A stretch of 64,000 bases of DNA, taken from the NCBI GenBank assembly GCA_022315425.1, contig JAIUPT010000039.1:930001-994000 (forward strand), given 5' to 3'. The stretch comes from Pseudevernia furfuracea (lineage: Eukaryota; Ascomycota; Lecanoromycetes; Lecanorales; Parmeliaceae). Shown here in pieces: positions 43,048 through 54,800 of the stretch; the stretch's first letter is position 1; each line of letters starts with the position of its first letter. Made by a program: the position numbers and the translations under genes. Under the pieces are notes generated by a model. The model searched no databases, had not been told where the DNA came from, and worked only from the letters and a program-made list of their open reading frames with translations.

Positions 43048-44805
43048 TGTTGTGGATTATTCCTGGCCAGGTTGCACAGGAACCAAGGAGTGGATTAAGG
43101 AAATGGCGAGAGCAACCAGGCGCTTGCCAGCGGTGAATTGGCTATTCGCTCTATCGTGATGAACTATTGTATCATGTCGATTATTGAAATGGGTATTGTT
43201 TAGCCGTGGGTCGCCTGTACAGCTTCGAGACCCCTTCCTTTCCTCACTCCTCCGACCCAATTACCCTCGCCAGCCTTTGTTGCCAATGCGCATCAGCTTC
43301 TGTATGGCATAGAGTCTTCGTAATGTGGTGTATATGTCCAGGGATAGTCGTAAGTTGAAGGGTTGGTGCTTGGGGAGAAGATGGTGATGTGGAGATGTTG
43401 AGGTTTCGCAAGGCAAGGCGGAAAGAGCGACCAAAGATGAAACACCTCGGTAGCGACCAATGCAAGGATGCCAAGCGCAGCGAAAACTCGAGCCGAATCC
43501 TCCTCAAGCAGGGCTCAGCAAGGCTCAGCAGGGCGTAAGTTGAAATCAATTGGTTGTATTACGATGGATTATCAAACGCGGGGGGAGGTTGGTTGCATTT
43601 TATGTATGTAAGAGTAAGACTATGTAAGAATGATCATCGTTGACGAATGCTTGAAGATAGCTGCCGGCCCGTAGCGATGCAGTGCGGATGCCCTGAGAAG
43701 GGGGGGGGAGTGTGACTGACGAATGATGTTTTGAGGGGTTGATGGTGTGCTGACTACCTTCAAATTATCACATTATTGGACCGTATTGCCCCTAAATGCG
43801 TGGTTTACCGTTCACGTTTAAGGGGAGAGCTTTCAAGGGCGGGAAGGATCAGCAGCCACGAGGGATCAGCAGCCACGAGGGATCAACACCTTCCTTGGTA
43901 CGCCAAAATGCAAGTCAAACAGTCAAATGCGAATTACCAACTGACGATCTCTACATTGTTCTAGTTATCAATTATCATATTAATAATGTTCTATGCAAAA
44001 CTTCAATTCCGATGGAACAAGCTCGAGGCTCATGAAATCTTGGAAGTTTCCATACTAAAATTAAATAATATAATTAAGTCGCAAATCGCTGAGGTAATAA
44101 CAATAATGCGGAATAATCTCGACTATTTATGGCCTTGCTAAATGATAAACTTCGAGGCCACGTGTGAGGCATGGGCGCAGCCTGGACACACTACACAAAG
44201 ATCCTGTCGCTTTGACTTTTCAACATTCTATCTATATATACTCATACCCCGTTACCCCGTACAGCTCAGATGATACTTGATGTGCAACCACTTCATCGGT
44301 CCTTCTCTGTCTCTTACGACGATCTGGTACAGTCAGGCTTTCAAACCTCCATATGTTGGGACGTTAGCGACGCTCCAAATACAGTTGATAGGAGAAACTT
44401 TCTCGGATGAAGACGATCTCCAAAGTATCCTCCCCATAAAGAGCTCGTAGTGCCCACAAGCGCAGACTCTCTCTTTGACGGTTTGACCACTGCGACAGCC
44501 TACATGCGCTGTTTGTGCCGGACATCTGTTGAGTAGTATCCGCATTGATTCTCGTAGGTAAATAATAATGTTGAAACGTTTAATATTATATTGGACGGGA
44601 TTCTGAATTTGGAAACCGTCTAGAAGGACCATTGAACTTTCTATAGCGTGCTGGGGGCCAAGATCCCATCTGGCGGTAGAAGCACTTTCAACCACATACG
44701 CTGACTATTTGAGCGCTTCGGGTGGCGCCATCTTTTTTTCAGGGCTTACCCTGCCACTGGCGTGGCACCTGCATACTTAGCTTGTCTCAAGTCTAAAGGA
44801 TTCGA
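43048..44805. other. Upstream region and intergenic DNA
   Basis: It includes the in-frame hydrophobic stretch upstream of the kelch-like gene (43060-43125), a 17-bp tandem repeat (43846-43890) and AT-rich sequence around 43960-44110. No separate gene is supported. Confidence 0.45.
43846..43890. repeat. 17-bp tandem repeat, 2.6 units
   Basis: GGATCAGCAGCCACGAG occurs at 43846-43862 and again, identically, at 43863-43879, followed by a partial third unit (GGATCA). Confidence 0.9.
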
Positions 44806-45321
44806 TTACCGGATCCGGGATTTTCGGAAACATGACGCCGCTTTGAGGTTTTTGAGCTCGCGATTCAAGCGCTTACAGCTTCTCAACTGAGTGTAAACTG
44901 TGTAATTGACCTCGTCGCTGCCAAGATCTGGGATTATATGCGCCTGAGGCCACATGGCTGGTTTTTCAAGGCATCCAGCATGCCTGGGGCATCTTAAAAT
45001 GCACTTGCAATCAATAGACAAAAAGACAAATGACGTATCAGCTTTGACTTCAAAACGGTCCTCGGATGAAAACTTGGCGGCACAGGATCCGAAAATACCA
45101 CCCTCCATCATGTAGATAAAAATGTTCCCTCGCAACCTGGGCCGTAAGAGGAAGTTGCCTGGCTCTTGAACGGCTACAGTATTATAGGATGGAGCACGTG
45201 AACTCTTTAAAGTTTCTGTGAGGCGTGACCATGCTGGTGATGCTTTTGCCATCCATGGTGCCTTTGCCACTCTTTCTTTGGACACCTCTATCGTCTTTAG
45301 CCTCGCTTTATTAACGAACAT
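44806..45321 (-). CDS. Hypothetical protein
   Basis: From the Met at 45321 (MFVNKARLKTIEVSKERVAK) the frame stays open for 171 residues, with Cys-rich (CKCILRCPRHAGC) and basic C-terminal parts. No domain, family or splice support is seen. It lies next to a strong inverted repeat. Its length without a stop is the only argument for it. Confidence 0.27.
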   Translation of the reverse strand: MFVNKARLKTIEVSKERVAKAPWMAKASPAWSRLTETLKSSRAPSYNTVAVQEPGNFLLRPRLRGNIFIYMMEGGIFGSCAAKFSSEDRFEVKADTSFVFLSIDCKCILRCPRHAGCLEKPAMWPQAHIIPDLGSDEVNYTVYTQLRSCKRLNRELKNLKAASCFRKSRIR

Positions 45322-45476
45322 GAAACAAACGATGGAAGATAAAGTATGTGTGCATAAGCATGCTGGATGACATTTCCAGTACTTCCAACATCGCTGGGTT
45401 CCAAAAGAGACGACGCAACTTGAGTAGCAGTGTGTCAAGCTTACACGGCACGAGACAGTTTGTAAGACTCAGTACT

Positions 45477-45552
45477 CGTACTAACAAGGAAACGCACCAC
45501 ATTGGGAAATGCACCATTTTAGGCCAGTGTGGTGCGTTTCCTTGTTAGTACG
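45477..45552. repeat. Perfect 25-bp inverted repeat (hairpin)
   Basis: Arms 45477-45501 and 45528-45552 are perfectly complementary, from CGTACTAACAAGGAAACGCA plus CCACA to its exact reverse complement, around a 26-nt spacer. Transcribed, this would fold into a 25-pair hairpin. It resembles a short MITE or a small-RNA precursor more than a terminator. Confidence 0.92.
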
Positions 45553-46019
45553 TGTATGTTTTGACGATATGTGACTCTACTCAAAGAGATCGATGTCGAG
45601 AGGAACGGTAGTAGAGGGCAGAGAGTGAACGGTGGTACTGGGTTCATTTTGAAACAATGATGAATGCTGGGGTTGCGCTTGAAACGTACGAGAACGAGGG
45701 ATTGCTGGTAGCTTTCAATTGTGGCAGAGGAACTCTAGAAAGCCTTTCGACATCGACGGATCAAGTACGGACACGCTTATGGAGTGGGAGCCATGCAATG
45801 CAAGGGATGTTTGTGACCCAAACCACCTGGTAGTCCAAAACTCGCATACCCTACCTTACAGATATGCAGAGCCCGCAGTTGAAACATGAAAATGCCGGTG
45901 CAGATCTCCGATTACAGCACCAGTGTCCGTAATTTAAAGATATTCCGTAATTTATCGATAAGACCCACCACCTACCTCAGACCTAGCATACATTCGTACA
46001 CCTATTTGCAGTCAGAGGC
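45553..46019. other. Upstream region of VPS37
   Basis: No coding region is supported. This probably contains the VPS37 promoter. Confidence 0.45.
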
Positions 46020-46823
46020 ATGGCATCCTCAGACATGACCACACTCGCCGGCGACACCAACACCTCGTCCGCCCCTCCACCCCCGCCAAAACCCCCTCAA
46101 TCCATCCCTCCGACGCCTTCATACACCCCATCATCCTACGTACCCACAACCAACGGTCCACCACTCCCCCCCCCGCCTCCTCAACCACCCTCCTCGCACA
46201 ACCCTCCTCCAACCCCCCAGCCACCCAACCCCTCCGACCACTGGCTCCCAGACCGCCTCCTCGACAAACCGTCCGTCCCTCCTCCCCCCCTCCATTAATT
46301 CCCCCCATCACAAACCCTAACCAAACGGGGATAAAACCCCCCACACAGATCGCAAACGCTGCACACTCTGCTCGAAACCCCCGCCCTCCTGCGCTCCCTC
46401 TCCCTCCTGCACCCGTCGCTGCACCCGTCCCCGCTCCCGCCCCACCTGCAGCGGACCGAAACCCTCGCCCGCCACCTCGCCGCCCGGCGCGCGCACCTGC
46501 TCGCCCTGCGCCAACGGACCCAGTCGCACCTGCTGCGCCTGCGCGCGCTCGAACGGCTGTGGCGGGAGAAGCAGGCGCTGATGGATCGGGAGCTGGCGCC
46601 GTGGAGCGCCAAGGTGCTGTATCAGAGGCTGAGGGAGGGGGAGAGGGAGGGGGAGGAGTGGTGCGAGGGGTTGGAGGGGAGCTGGCTGGATGGGGAGGGG
46701 GAGGTGGCGGAGAGGGAGGTGGCGGAGTTTCTGAGGGGTTACAGGGAGGGGAGGGTGAAGGTTTGGAGGAGGAAGGAGGCGAGGGAGCGGTGGGATGAGG
46801 GGAGAGTTGGCGGTTGGCGGTAG
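46020..46823 (+). CDS. VPS37: ESCRT-I subunit VPS37 (Mod(r) domain)
   Basis: Vps37 joins Vps23, Vps28 and Mvb12 in ESCRT-I, which sorts ubiquitinated cargo into multivesicular bodies. Two exons, 46020-46270 and 46349-46823, give 241 aa. The N-terminal 75 residues are extremely Pro-rich (PPPPPKPPQS, PPLPPPPPQPP), as in other fungal copies. The Mod(r) domain follows: LLETPALLRSLSLLHPS, then LARHLAARRAHLLALRQRTQ, ALERLWREKQALMDREL, and the C-terminal signature EVAEFLRGYREGRVKVWRRK then EARERW. The intron has an unusual GTCCGT donor and a CACAG acceptor; joining LLDKP to SQTLHTLLE restores the domain. The gene is markedly GC-rich compared with its flanks. Confidence 0.87.
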
Positions 46824-47551
46824 CAGGGTGTTGTGGTTTGGGTCATGGGCTATGCATCAAGCGCTCAAGTATGTGGGAGAAGTATAGTTATGATTTGCTA
46901 GCTATTGCTATAGACTATAGAGACGTCGAAATGGACACAAAACGTCGGTTTTGGTCATGCACGCTCCCTCAGGCACGCCGCAATACCACAGAAAGAATTC
47001 TTGCCTCTCGGCCTCTGCGAAGACGTTGCCTTTTCGAGAAGTTGAATGCCTGCAATCCATCAGCTGCTGCACAAAGTGAAATTGATGCGAAGTGCTAAAT
47101 TTTGGAAACAAGTATCAGTTCTCCAAGGTGAAATATATGTTTCTTCAAGGACGTGTCTCGGAAAGAACACAGCGAATATTTGGATTCATCAGGTAGTTTG
47201 TGTAAGGAGAGAAAGGGAGCCACTGACCTGAGCACGTACTAGGTGGTTAGCTCAATCGTATCATCTGCGCCTACACTTCGTTGCGAACCAAAAGTCAGTC
47301 AAGGTTCTACCAGACGAAGAGAATGCTTTTCAACGGAGTCGCAATCATCATCTGTGGATCAGGCTTAGCACCCTGTCAGCTATGCTTCTGAAGACAGGGG
47401 GAGGGGTCTAGGAACATACCTCATTAAATCAGAATTTTCAGTGTTTGTACGTTCACCACCGGAAGGTGCCCTCGTTACAAGGCGATTCCCGGTTCAAACA
47501 GTGTGAATAGTGTTCATCATTTCAGGAGATGAGTTACATGCTTGGAAAGAG
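46824..47551. other. Intergenic, no gene supported
   Basis: A later exon of the hypothetical gene at 47552-47978 could lie around 47427-47480 on the minus strand, but I cannot show it. Nothing else is supported. Confidence 0.4.
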
Positions 47552-47978
47552 CTAGGAGGGAGGCCATTTACCTACTTGAGAGGCTGTTAGTATGATCTCC
47601 AAGCGAAACGGTCGACCGAAAACATGAAGAGATGCGTAGTCATTCAGCTGACGAGTTCTCAACAAGTACATCATCTTCCTGACACCGGCTGAAGTTTGTA
47701 CGCTCCAGCACTGATTGGTGCCAGCAGACGAGTACGCAATCTGTCCGCCCGTTCGTTCAAAATTCTTCATGTAAAGGAAAGGTATGTAGTCGCGAATGGA
47801 GGATAGGAAAGCGGATAATACCTGTGTGAGTGACACCACATTAGCCTTGAACATCACAAAGTTGAGAATGTAACAAATGGGTGGAGGATTGTAGGTCAGA
47901 CAAGGCTGAAACTTTGTAGAGACAGAATCGACATTGATTGTTCGGATTGAGGAATGCCTTTCCGTGTCATGTAGTCAT
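47552..47978 (-). CDS. Hypothetical protein, internal exon(s)
   Basis: One minus-strand frame is open from about 47978 to a good GTAGGT donor after TASQ (near 47574). It reads RTINVDSVSTKFQPCLTYNP, ILNFVMFKANVVSLTQVLSA, IRDYIPFLYMKNFERTGGQI, then AYSSAGTNQCWSVQTSAGVR and LHVFGRPFRLEIILTASQ. The sequence looks like real protein (balanced composition, conserved-looking aromatic and Gly positions) but belongs to no family I know. The start and the rest of the gene are not identified, so this is an exon, not a full gene. Confidence 0.4.
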
Positions 47979-48782
47979 CATGTAGAGGAGGTCAAGCAAT
48001 TGCAGAAATGAAGGCCTGTACCTTTTATAGCACCCGGTGCACAGGCAAGCTGTCTGATCCTTAGACAGCATCAAAAGAGTTCTGCCGGTGAGCTGGACGC
48101 TCGACCAGGTTCGCCATCCCACGACAATCAGGCTCGATCGACTTAAGATCCCGATGCATGAATATTGATCAAATATACCGAGGATCGATATTGTCTTCTT
48201 TTTCTAACAGTTTGGCTGTTGGGGATCTCGAGCCCAAGCGGGAGCTGGGCAATGTCATCAGTCTGCGAAAGGTCAGCAAAGTATCTTTTAAGTCGCAAGT
48301 AGACACCGTGAAGCAGCATGACTAAGAGTCAGAGTTAATCTAAAGTATAGTGCTCCTGCATGATGTTATAGGATTTGGATTGTTCGTAAAAAGCTCATCA
48401 TTTTGGGGGCACCGAGGGCAGGAATGCAATTGCTGGGAGGCAACTCACCATACACGATCAGCATGAGACATAGCATGAGCCTCCGCAGGTGCTATGACAC
48501 CGTGGCGTCAAGCTCTACCGCGGACAGTGAGGTCGTTAGAGTGAAGAAATGCGAAAGCTTGCAGAAACTTTTGCGTGGGTTTCCAGACCACGCTAGGATA
48601 AAATTCAGTAGGGCTGAGACGGTTTGGTGAGCTCCAGATATTGCGGACTGCCTAACTGCCTACGCGAATGATCTTTTCCGAACAAACTTACTGGCCAACC
48701 ATGTGAAGTCGCTGGTATCTACGATTACCAACGCCATAAGCCCATGCATCAAGTCCATACCTAAAGATCTCGAATCCTGCTC
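47979..48782. other. Intergenic, no gene supported
   Basis: No coding region or repeat structure that I can support. Confidence 0.4.
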
Positions 48783-50306
48783 CTACTCAGCAAGCACATC
48801 ATCAGCTCCATCCAAGCCCGCAATTTCCTCTTCATCCTCTTCCATATCATCCTCGAGCTCCACATCTTCCTTGAAGCATTTGTCCATCCCGACTTCCTTC
48901 AACCTCTCTTGCATCTCTTCCCTCTTTCCTGACTGCCACCTCTCCAACGCAGCAGCTGCATGTACTTTAAACCCAAAGATCCTAGGCTGGTACCTCTCGA
49001 TGGTCTTTTCCGGGATCAAAGCGGGATACACTTGAAAGAGAATGTTCTGGAACGACGTGCCGAAGTAAGCACCGTCGATGTTGGCATGGCGAGATGATTT
49101 GGGGTTGTAGAGGTCTTCGCATTTGCCGCAGTAGAGCTTGACGGACTGGACATGAGCGAGATCTGCCATGCCCGTCGGAAGAAGAGGGTGTGCGTTGCAC
49201 ATGACTCGGGGACATTTGCCAAAGTCGCCTTTCTTGTATTTTTCGAGCTGTAGAGGTCAGCATGAACGATGGGTCCCGGACGAGAATTCTGGCGTACCAT
49301 CTTCGCAAGCCCCCTCGTAGTCGTAATATATCGTGCATGGACTAAGCCGTACAGGTGCCTTGCAGATTTCTCGATCTGCTCTCTCATATCGTCGTCACAG
49401 TCTAGGTCAAAGACATCAGTGACAAGGTCAAGAGCGTATTGATAATACTGGACATCCGTATTGAGCCCAGTAAGATTGAAGCGGTCTGTGAGATAATCTT
49501 CGTCGATCTCGCAGAAATATTCATTGCCTCGAGACGAGATGAACTGCATGCAGACTCGTCAGCAAGTGTACGCCTCCGTCGATATTTGATCAATAACACT
49601 AGAGCAACAAAAACAGAGCTCGACACAAGAAAGCCAATAGGTATGATGCGACCAAGTCAATTAGAGACCTACGACCCCAGCCCATGTAAGGTCCTCGGAA
49701 ATCGAGCTTCGTGTGGAGAAGTATTCCATCAGCTGGGCGAAGTGTTTCTTTTCAACATGGTCGCTCCAGTCAACCTTCCGAGTCATATCCTCCAGCAGCT
49801 TCGCTTCACTATGATTCACCTTCCTCTCTGACAACCAAGCGTGAATGTGGATAAAGGTATCACGTACAAAATCCAAAGGACCGGCGCCCGCGAAAATCCT
49901 ATCAAGATAAGGCATGAATGCAACACTGAGAAAATGTTGTGCAAATGATCGTCACTAAGGCCATCACTAAGGCCATTCGTCCAGTCTGGGACTTGGCTCC
50001 GCAGCAAGGCAAGGAAGGAACGATCCTGGAGTCATGGGGCTGGCCGGTACCGTACCACACCTAAATTCTTGAAGCTCTGCTCCTGAGGTCCCAGTAGTGC
50101 TTTTGATATCCACAACCGTTGTGTAAGAGCACTCGAGCAGGAGCCATAGCCGCCTGATAGGGCCTTCTGCGGGAATCAAAGGCAGAAAATTGCATACAAC
50201 ACAGCAATACTGATCATTTAGAAGTACAAGAAGAAAAGTCTCCACTCACCCAATCTCTCCAGTAACTCGTATAATCACTATCCGTCTCACTGTTGAAATC
50301 CTCCAT
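48783..50306 (-). CDS. CKB1: Casein kinase 2 regulatory (beta) subunit
   Basis: The beta subunit dimerises through a zinc ribbon and docks the CK2 catalytic subunits. Three exons, 50306-50250, 49543-49298 and 49247-48783, give 255 aa. Exon 1 encodes MEDFNSETDSDYTSYWRDW with the N-terminal CK2 sites. Exon 2 has FISSRGNEYFCEIDEDYLTD, the acidic groove (FDLDCDDD) and YGLVHARYITTTRGLAKM. Exon 3 carries the zinc cysteines (CPRVMC and CGKC), PKSSRHANIDGAYFGTSFQN and the dimer-contact tail, ending acidic. The first intron is 706 nt, far above the 45-100 nt usual here, and contains an 84-codon open frame. It may correspond to either of the two yeast beta genes; the symbol is therefore provisional. 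Confidence 0.93.
49544..50249 (-). other. Unusually long CK2-beta intron
   Basis: The intron has GTGAGT and TGCAG ends. Inside it, 49915-49661 on the same strand encodes an open frame, MPYLDRIFAGAGPLDFVRDT onward with KLLEDMTRKVDWSDHVEKKH, helical and non-repetitive. The intron may have taken in foreign or duplicated sequence. Confidence 0.55.
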
Positions 50307-51104
50307 ACTGCCCGAGATCAAATTCGCTTCGCTTTTATCCCAGAGCTTTAGCCTCTTCCTCGGATGTTCTTCATCAGCATTGTAAACCATTAAAGGGGTT
50401 CATCCCGTTTGCTTGCACGAGTGTTCAGCTGTTGATGCCGCGAGCCTAGATCCCACTGTGGAAGCGAGTGGGCCCGAGGCAGCCTTGGCGGGCAAATTCG
50501 ACATAGGATATTGCGACCGTGTGTTGACGTAATCAAAAACCCTCGGCCGAGCTGTCTCGGATATCACTATTTCGACCAGCCCACATGTTGTTTTGATTGG
50601 TCATCCTTCCTTCAGGGGCAGCCAGCAAGCAAATCTGGAATTTCTAAGGTACTACATAAAGAAAATGGCGTTATATATCTTCATCGTGGCAGCTTCACCT
50701 CGTACGCAGCAAGCGAGCAAGTCCAACATAGATATCCATCGAAGGCTATCGTCTAAGAGCATCATCTTACCCAAGCCTCCTTGAAATTACTTTGACGGCT
50801 GAATCTCGTAAGCAGTACTCGTATATTTAAATTCATGGTACGGACTACGGAGAGCCTATAGGGAGCACAGTCTGCCGCAACAGAGTGTTGGCTTCAGCCG
50901 CTCCATTGAGACCGCATTCCTCCATGCCTTCCCGCTGAAGTTCCCCCCTCCTCCGAGACCCAATCGCCCTCCCTCTTCACCCTCTCGTCTCCAGCATTCC
51001 CACTCGCCAGCTCAGTGGAATCGTCTCGAACAAGGCACCATCACCATCTCCATCAAAAGCGCCCCTCCGTCCCACTCGCCTCAACCCAACCCCACCGACC
51101 GACC
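50307..51104. other. Divergent intergenic region
   Basis: Upstream region shared by the CK2-beta gene (minus) and the secreted protein (plus). The last 170 bases before 51105 are a C/T-rich tract, a common fungal promoter feature. No gene is supported. Confidence 0.5.
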
Positions 51105-51647
51105 ATGCACCTCTCCCATCTCCCTCAAGCCCTCATCCTCCTCCTCGCCCTCCCACCCACCACCACCCTCGCCCTCCCAGACCCTCACCCCCAACACATC
51201 ATCCTCGATCCTCGCTCCCCGGAAGCCCGCCAACGCCGCCTCGAGGCGTGGAATGCGCAGAAACCAATGCACACCACCGCACTGCTCGCCGGTGCCGCCG
51301 CCACCGCGGTTCCAAAATCCCAACTGCGCGATGGGAGGAGGAGGGATCTGAGTGGCTTGACGGGGGAGAGGGGGATGTGGATACCGGTTGAGTTTTGGGA
51401 CGACGGAGACGAGGTGGACGAGAAACGGGGTTGGAGGAGGGCGGATGTGAGAAGGGGGAGGGCGTTGGAGGCGGAGTTGGGAGAGGAGGACGCGGATGTA
51501 GAAATGGAGATGGAGGTGTATGGTATCAGAGATGTGCTTGAGGGGTGGTGGAGGCGGTTGGAGAAGGTCGGCTTGGTTGTGCAGAGGAAATTTTGGGAAC
51601 TGGAGAAATTCAAGGAGCTGGATGACGGGCACGACGGAGATTTATAA
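51105..51647 (+). CDS. Secreted protein of unknown function
   Basis: From the Met at 51105 the product has 180 aa and a strong signal peptide (MHLSHLPQALILLLALPPTT, cleavage probably near LALP). The mature part is highly charged: ARQRRLEAWNAQKP, then DGRRRDLSGLTGERGMWIPV, an acidic EEDADVEMEMEVYG and a Trp-containing WWRRLEKVGLVVQRKFWELE helix. There are no cysteines, so it is unlike typical Cys-rich effectors. The frame is open upstream of this Met from a non-ATG codon, but the signal peptide fixes the start. Gene and RIC1 converge with a gap of 183 bp. Confidence 0.6.
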   Translation: MHLSHLPQALILLLALPPTTTLALPDPHPQHIILDPRSPEARQRRLEAWNAQKPMHTTALLAGAAATAVPKSQLRDGRRRDLSGLTGERGMWIPVEFWDDGDEVDEKRGWRRADVRRGRALEAELGEEDADVEMEMEVYGIRDVLEGWWRRLEKVGLVVQRKFWELEKFKELDDGHDGDL

Positions 51648-51830
51648 TCGACGTGTACCTGTGAGGTTACGAGGATGAGTTGAATGGATGGAATTCTGCC
51701 TCCAGGCGTTCGTCGTGCACAAGCATTGCTAAGCTTTGCCAAGCTTTGGCGGTAGGATTGTGAGGTATCATAATAGTAGAGAGGCCAAGAGACGCTTATA
51801 ATAGTCAAATTCACCAAGTAAATACCTGCG

Positions 51831-54800
51831 CTATGCTCTCCGTTGTGAGAAGTAGTCCTCGCTTTCCCCATCCTGCCCGGTCTCGATCCCCAAGCCCAGG
51901 CCCGCAGAGCTTTTTTCCCCGTTGCCCACAGGACTCTGTAACTCATTGGTCTGCCCCTGCGTCGAATACCGCTTGATGGCCGTATTTGGCCGTGGCGTCT
52001 TCAATCTCACACTGCCGTTCTCCGTGCTCGTTGGATTTAGATCCATCCGCTCTAAAGCTGCTCTCAGAGTATCCCCACTTTCATCCAACGCCATTAAGAA
52101 CCTGGCCAGCTCCTTGCACAAGTCCCAGTCTCCAGCTTCTTTGGCTTTCTGTAAGAGTCGGACGCACGACTCAGAGCTTGTCTCCATCTCCTCGAACGTA
52201 TGCAGCACGAGCAGATACCCACCCGCAGTTTTGAGCATGCCCTTCTCCAATGATGCTTCGAAAAGCTCCTGTGGGGGCGGTAGATGCGAGAAGAGGGTTC
52301 GCCATGATCGGACTTCCGTTTTGCGAGTACATTGAATGAGTATATCGAGGTAGTCTGGAAAAGATGACAGAAACGAGAGAACAGCAGGTAGCTGAGCATG
52401 TTCAGGATCTGGCTGTTTATCCACTTCATCATCCAGAACAGTATGAAGAAGTATCTCAAGGGCATGTGAAAAGTAAGGGAGCGACTGATAGCGATGTGCT
52501 AGATTTGAGGCGGCTGATGTGTCAAAGTGGGCGATATGGCGCTGGATGATTTGTGGGAGGAACAATTGTGTTCGGATGGAGAAGCGAAAGAAGGCGAATT
52601 GCACGTCACGCCGTTGCACTAGATCCGCGTCTATGCCGAGGAGGATACCTTTATTAAGGACGATGGAAGTAGGGTAGAAATCTGCAGATATGGAGACGGT
52701 AGGCGGCAGCTCTCTGTCGTTTGATGTAGATGCCGCTTCGATGAGATCCTCAACATTCATCCAACATTGGACCCCGTTGCCGTCAAAATACCAGAGGGAG
52801 TCTCTGAGTCCACGATCTGTGTAGAATGCATCAAGTGCTCCCTCAGCAGCTGGAGACGGTGGCAGCGAGCGACTGGGCGATTCCAGCAACGGTGCTTGAT
52901 CTCTCATGAGATCGAAGTACTCCACGTTATTAGCAATGACGCGCATGTCGTACTTCAAGCCGCCACCACCATTTGTGGAGGACTGCAAGAGCACAAGCTT
53001 GGCATCGACAAGGAAGATTACGGACGCATGAGCAACATCTTGCGACGGGTCACCCTCTCCTAGAATTGATCAGTGCCTGCACCAATTAATCAAGGAGGTA
53101 CGAGGCTCACGCAATTGGTGGTCGGGAAGGATCCAGCTGACTGCCCTTACTCGCGCAGGTGCTCGTACAATGCCATTCAAAGCAATCTGACCTACCTGAA
53201 CGAGGGTCACAGCCTCGGAAGAGGCGTTGATTACAAAATGGTAGAGTATGTTTTGATAAGTGTATACGAGAAGCGAGTCTGACCCACTAAGTGCGATGCA
53301 AACGACTGGTGAAGGAAGCTGTTCGAAGTAGAGAAGAGAGGAGTCATCCAAACCACGCTCTCGTGAGTATAGACGTAGCTATAGCGTCATTAGCTTATAG
53401 TCAAAGCGTAAAGCTGATTCCCGATTTACCTCGTGATGCTCATCGGTCTCCACAGCAGCAATCAAGATATGTTGATACCAGCACATACCGCCTCGAACGA
53501 CAAAGGCATTTTCGGCCTCCATGTCATCGAAACTTTTCCATCGCCCGCTACTGACACTGTAATGTGCGAGTCCGCGTCTACCAGCAACCGCCACGTATCT
53601 GCCATCTGAAGAGATCACAGCGGACCGTATTGGGCACTGGTTTGCCAGATATGTTGGGGGGATCTGCACGTGATGCCACAAAGATGCTTCGGCTGAGATT
53701 GTTGTAAGCACGGGTAGATCATAACCTCGGTATACCATGAGCCCTGAGCTGGTCAGTAATACTGTGCGAGACACATTGGCTGCACAGAAGCATCCAGTCA
53801 CAGCACTTTTTGCCATCTCCAGAAGAAACAAACGGTCATCATTCTGGCCGGTAAGCAATATATCAGAGCCAGCGCTGAGCCAAGCTGCTTCATGTATGCC
53901 CTGCAGCCAACCTTCTCCATTGCTTTCGGATATCTTGCAGTCAGCCGTGAAGCTGCTTCCTTGGAGTTTGCCATAAACACTCCAGATTGCCCAACCTTTC
54001 TCGTAACCAGCAAATAGACAGTAGCCATCCGGTGAGTAGTTTAGCGTACTGATCTTTCCGGTAGATACTATAGACGCCGGCTGTTCGAGCTTGTGTGAAA
54101 GTGGAATGCTGCCAACATAGTCTCTTGCAGTATAAACGTGTATTTCAGCGTTGCCACAGCCTATGGCTAACAGTGAAAACCTCGCGTTTATTGCCGCTCT
54201 GGTTGCCATATCTTCCTCTCGTTCTGGCGTATGAAAGCCGTAACCACGGAAAAGCCTTTTCGGCCCGTCCAAGTCCTTGGGCTGTGGAGGCAGTCTTTGT
54301 ACAGCGTAGGCATGGCCTTCGCTTGTGATCCAGACTGCAAGGCTCATAGCCCTATCGTAGACCATATCAGTCACGCACGACTTTTTCTGTATCCAGATCA
54401 TCCGGCTCAGCAGCTCTGTGCTCGTCTGTTTCCCCGTATCATCTGGCGCCCATCGAATACATTGCACAGCTGGCGGTTTCTCCGTAGCCACCACCAACTC
54501 ATCATCAAGCGCAAGAACCTTCCTAATCCCAGCGTCGACCTTAATGACCATTCGAAACCGAATGTTGACCTCCGGAAACCCTCTCCTTTCCTCTTCCACG
54601 GCCAAGCGGTCTGCGTCGCTCTGTCTTCGGCCGTGTCCATTATCCCGGATCTGCTGGTATACTCGAGCAGTCGGATCGGTGATGATTGAATAGGTCACGA
54701 GAAAGCTGTTGAATGTCTGTACGACAGCTACTGAGGAGTCTGGTCGGAGGAGGACGCCCACGTTGTGGCCGTAGTTTTTGAGGGATTGGATGGAGCGTGT

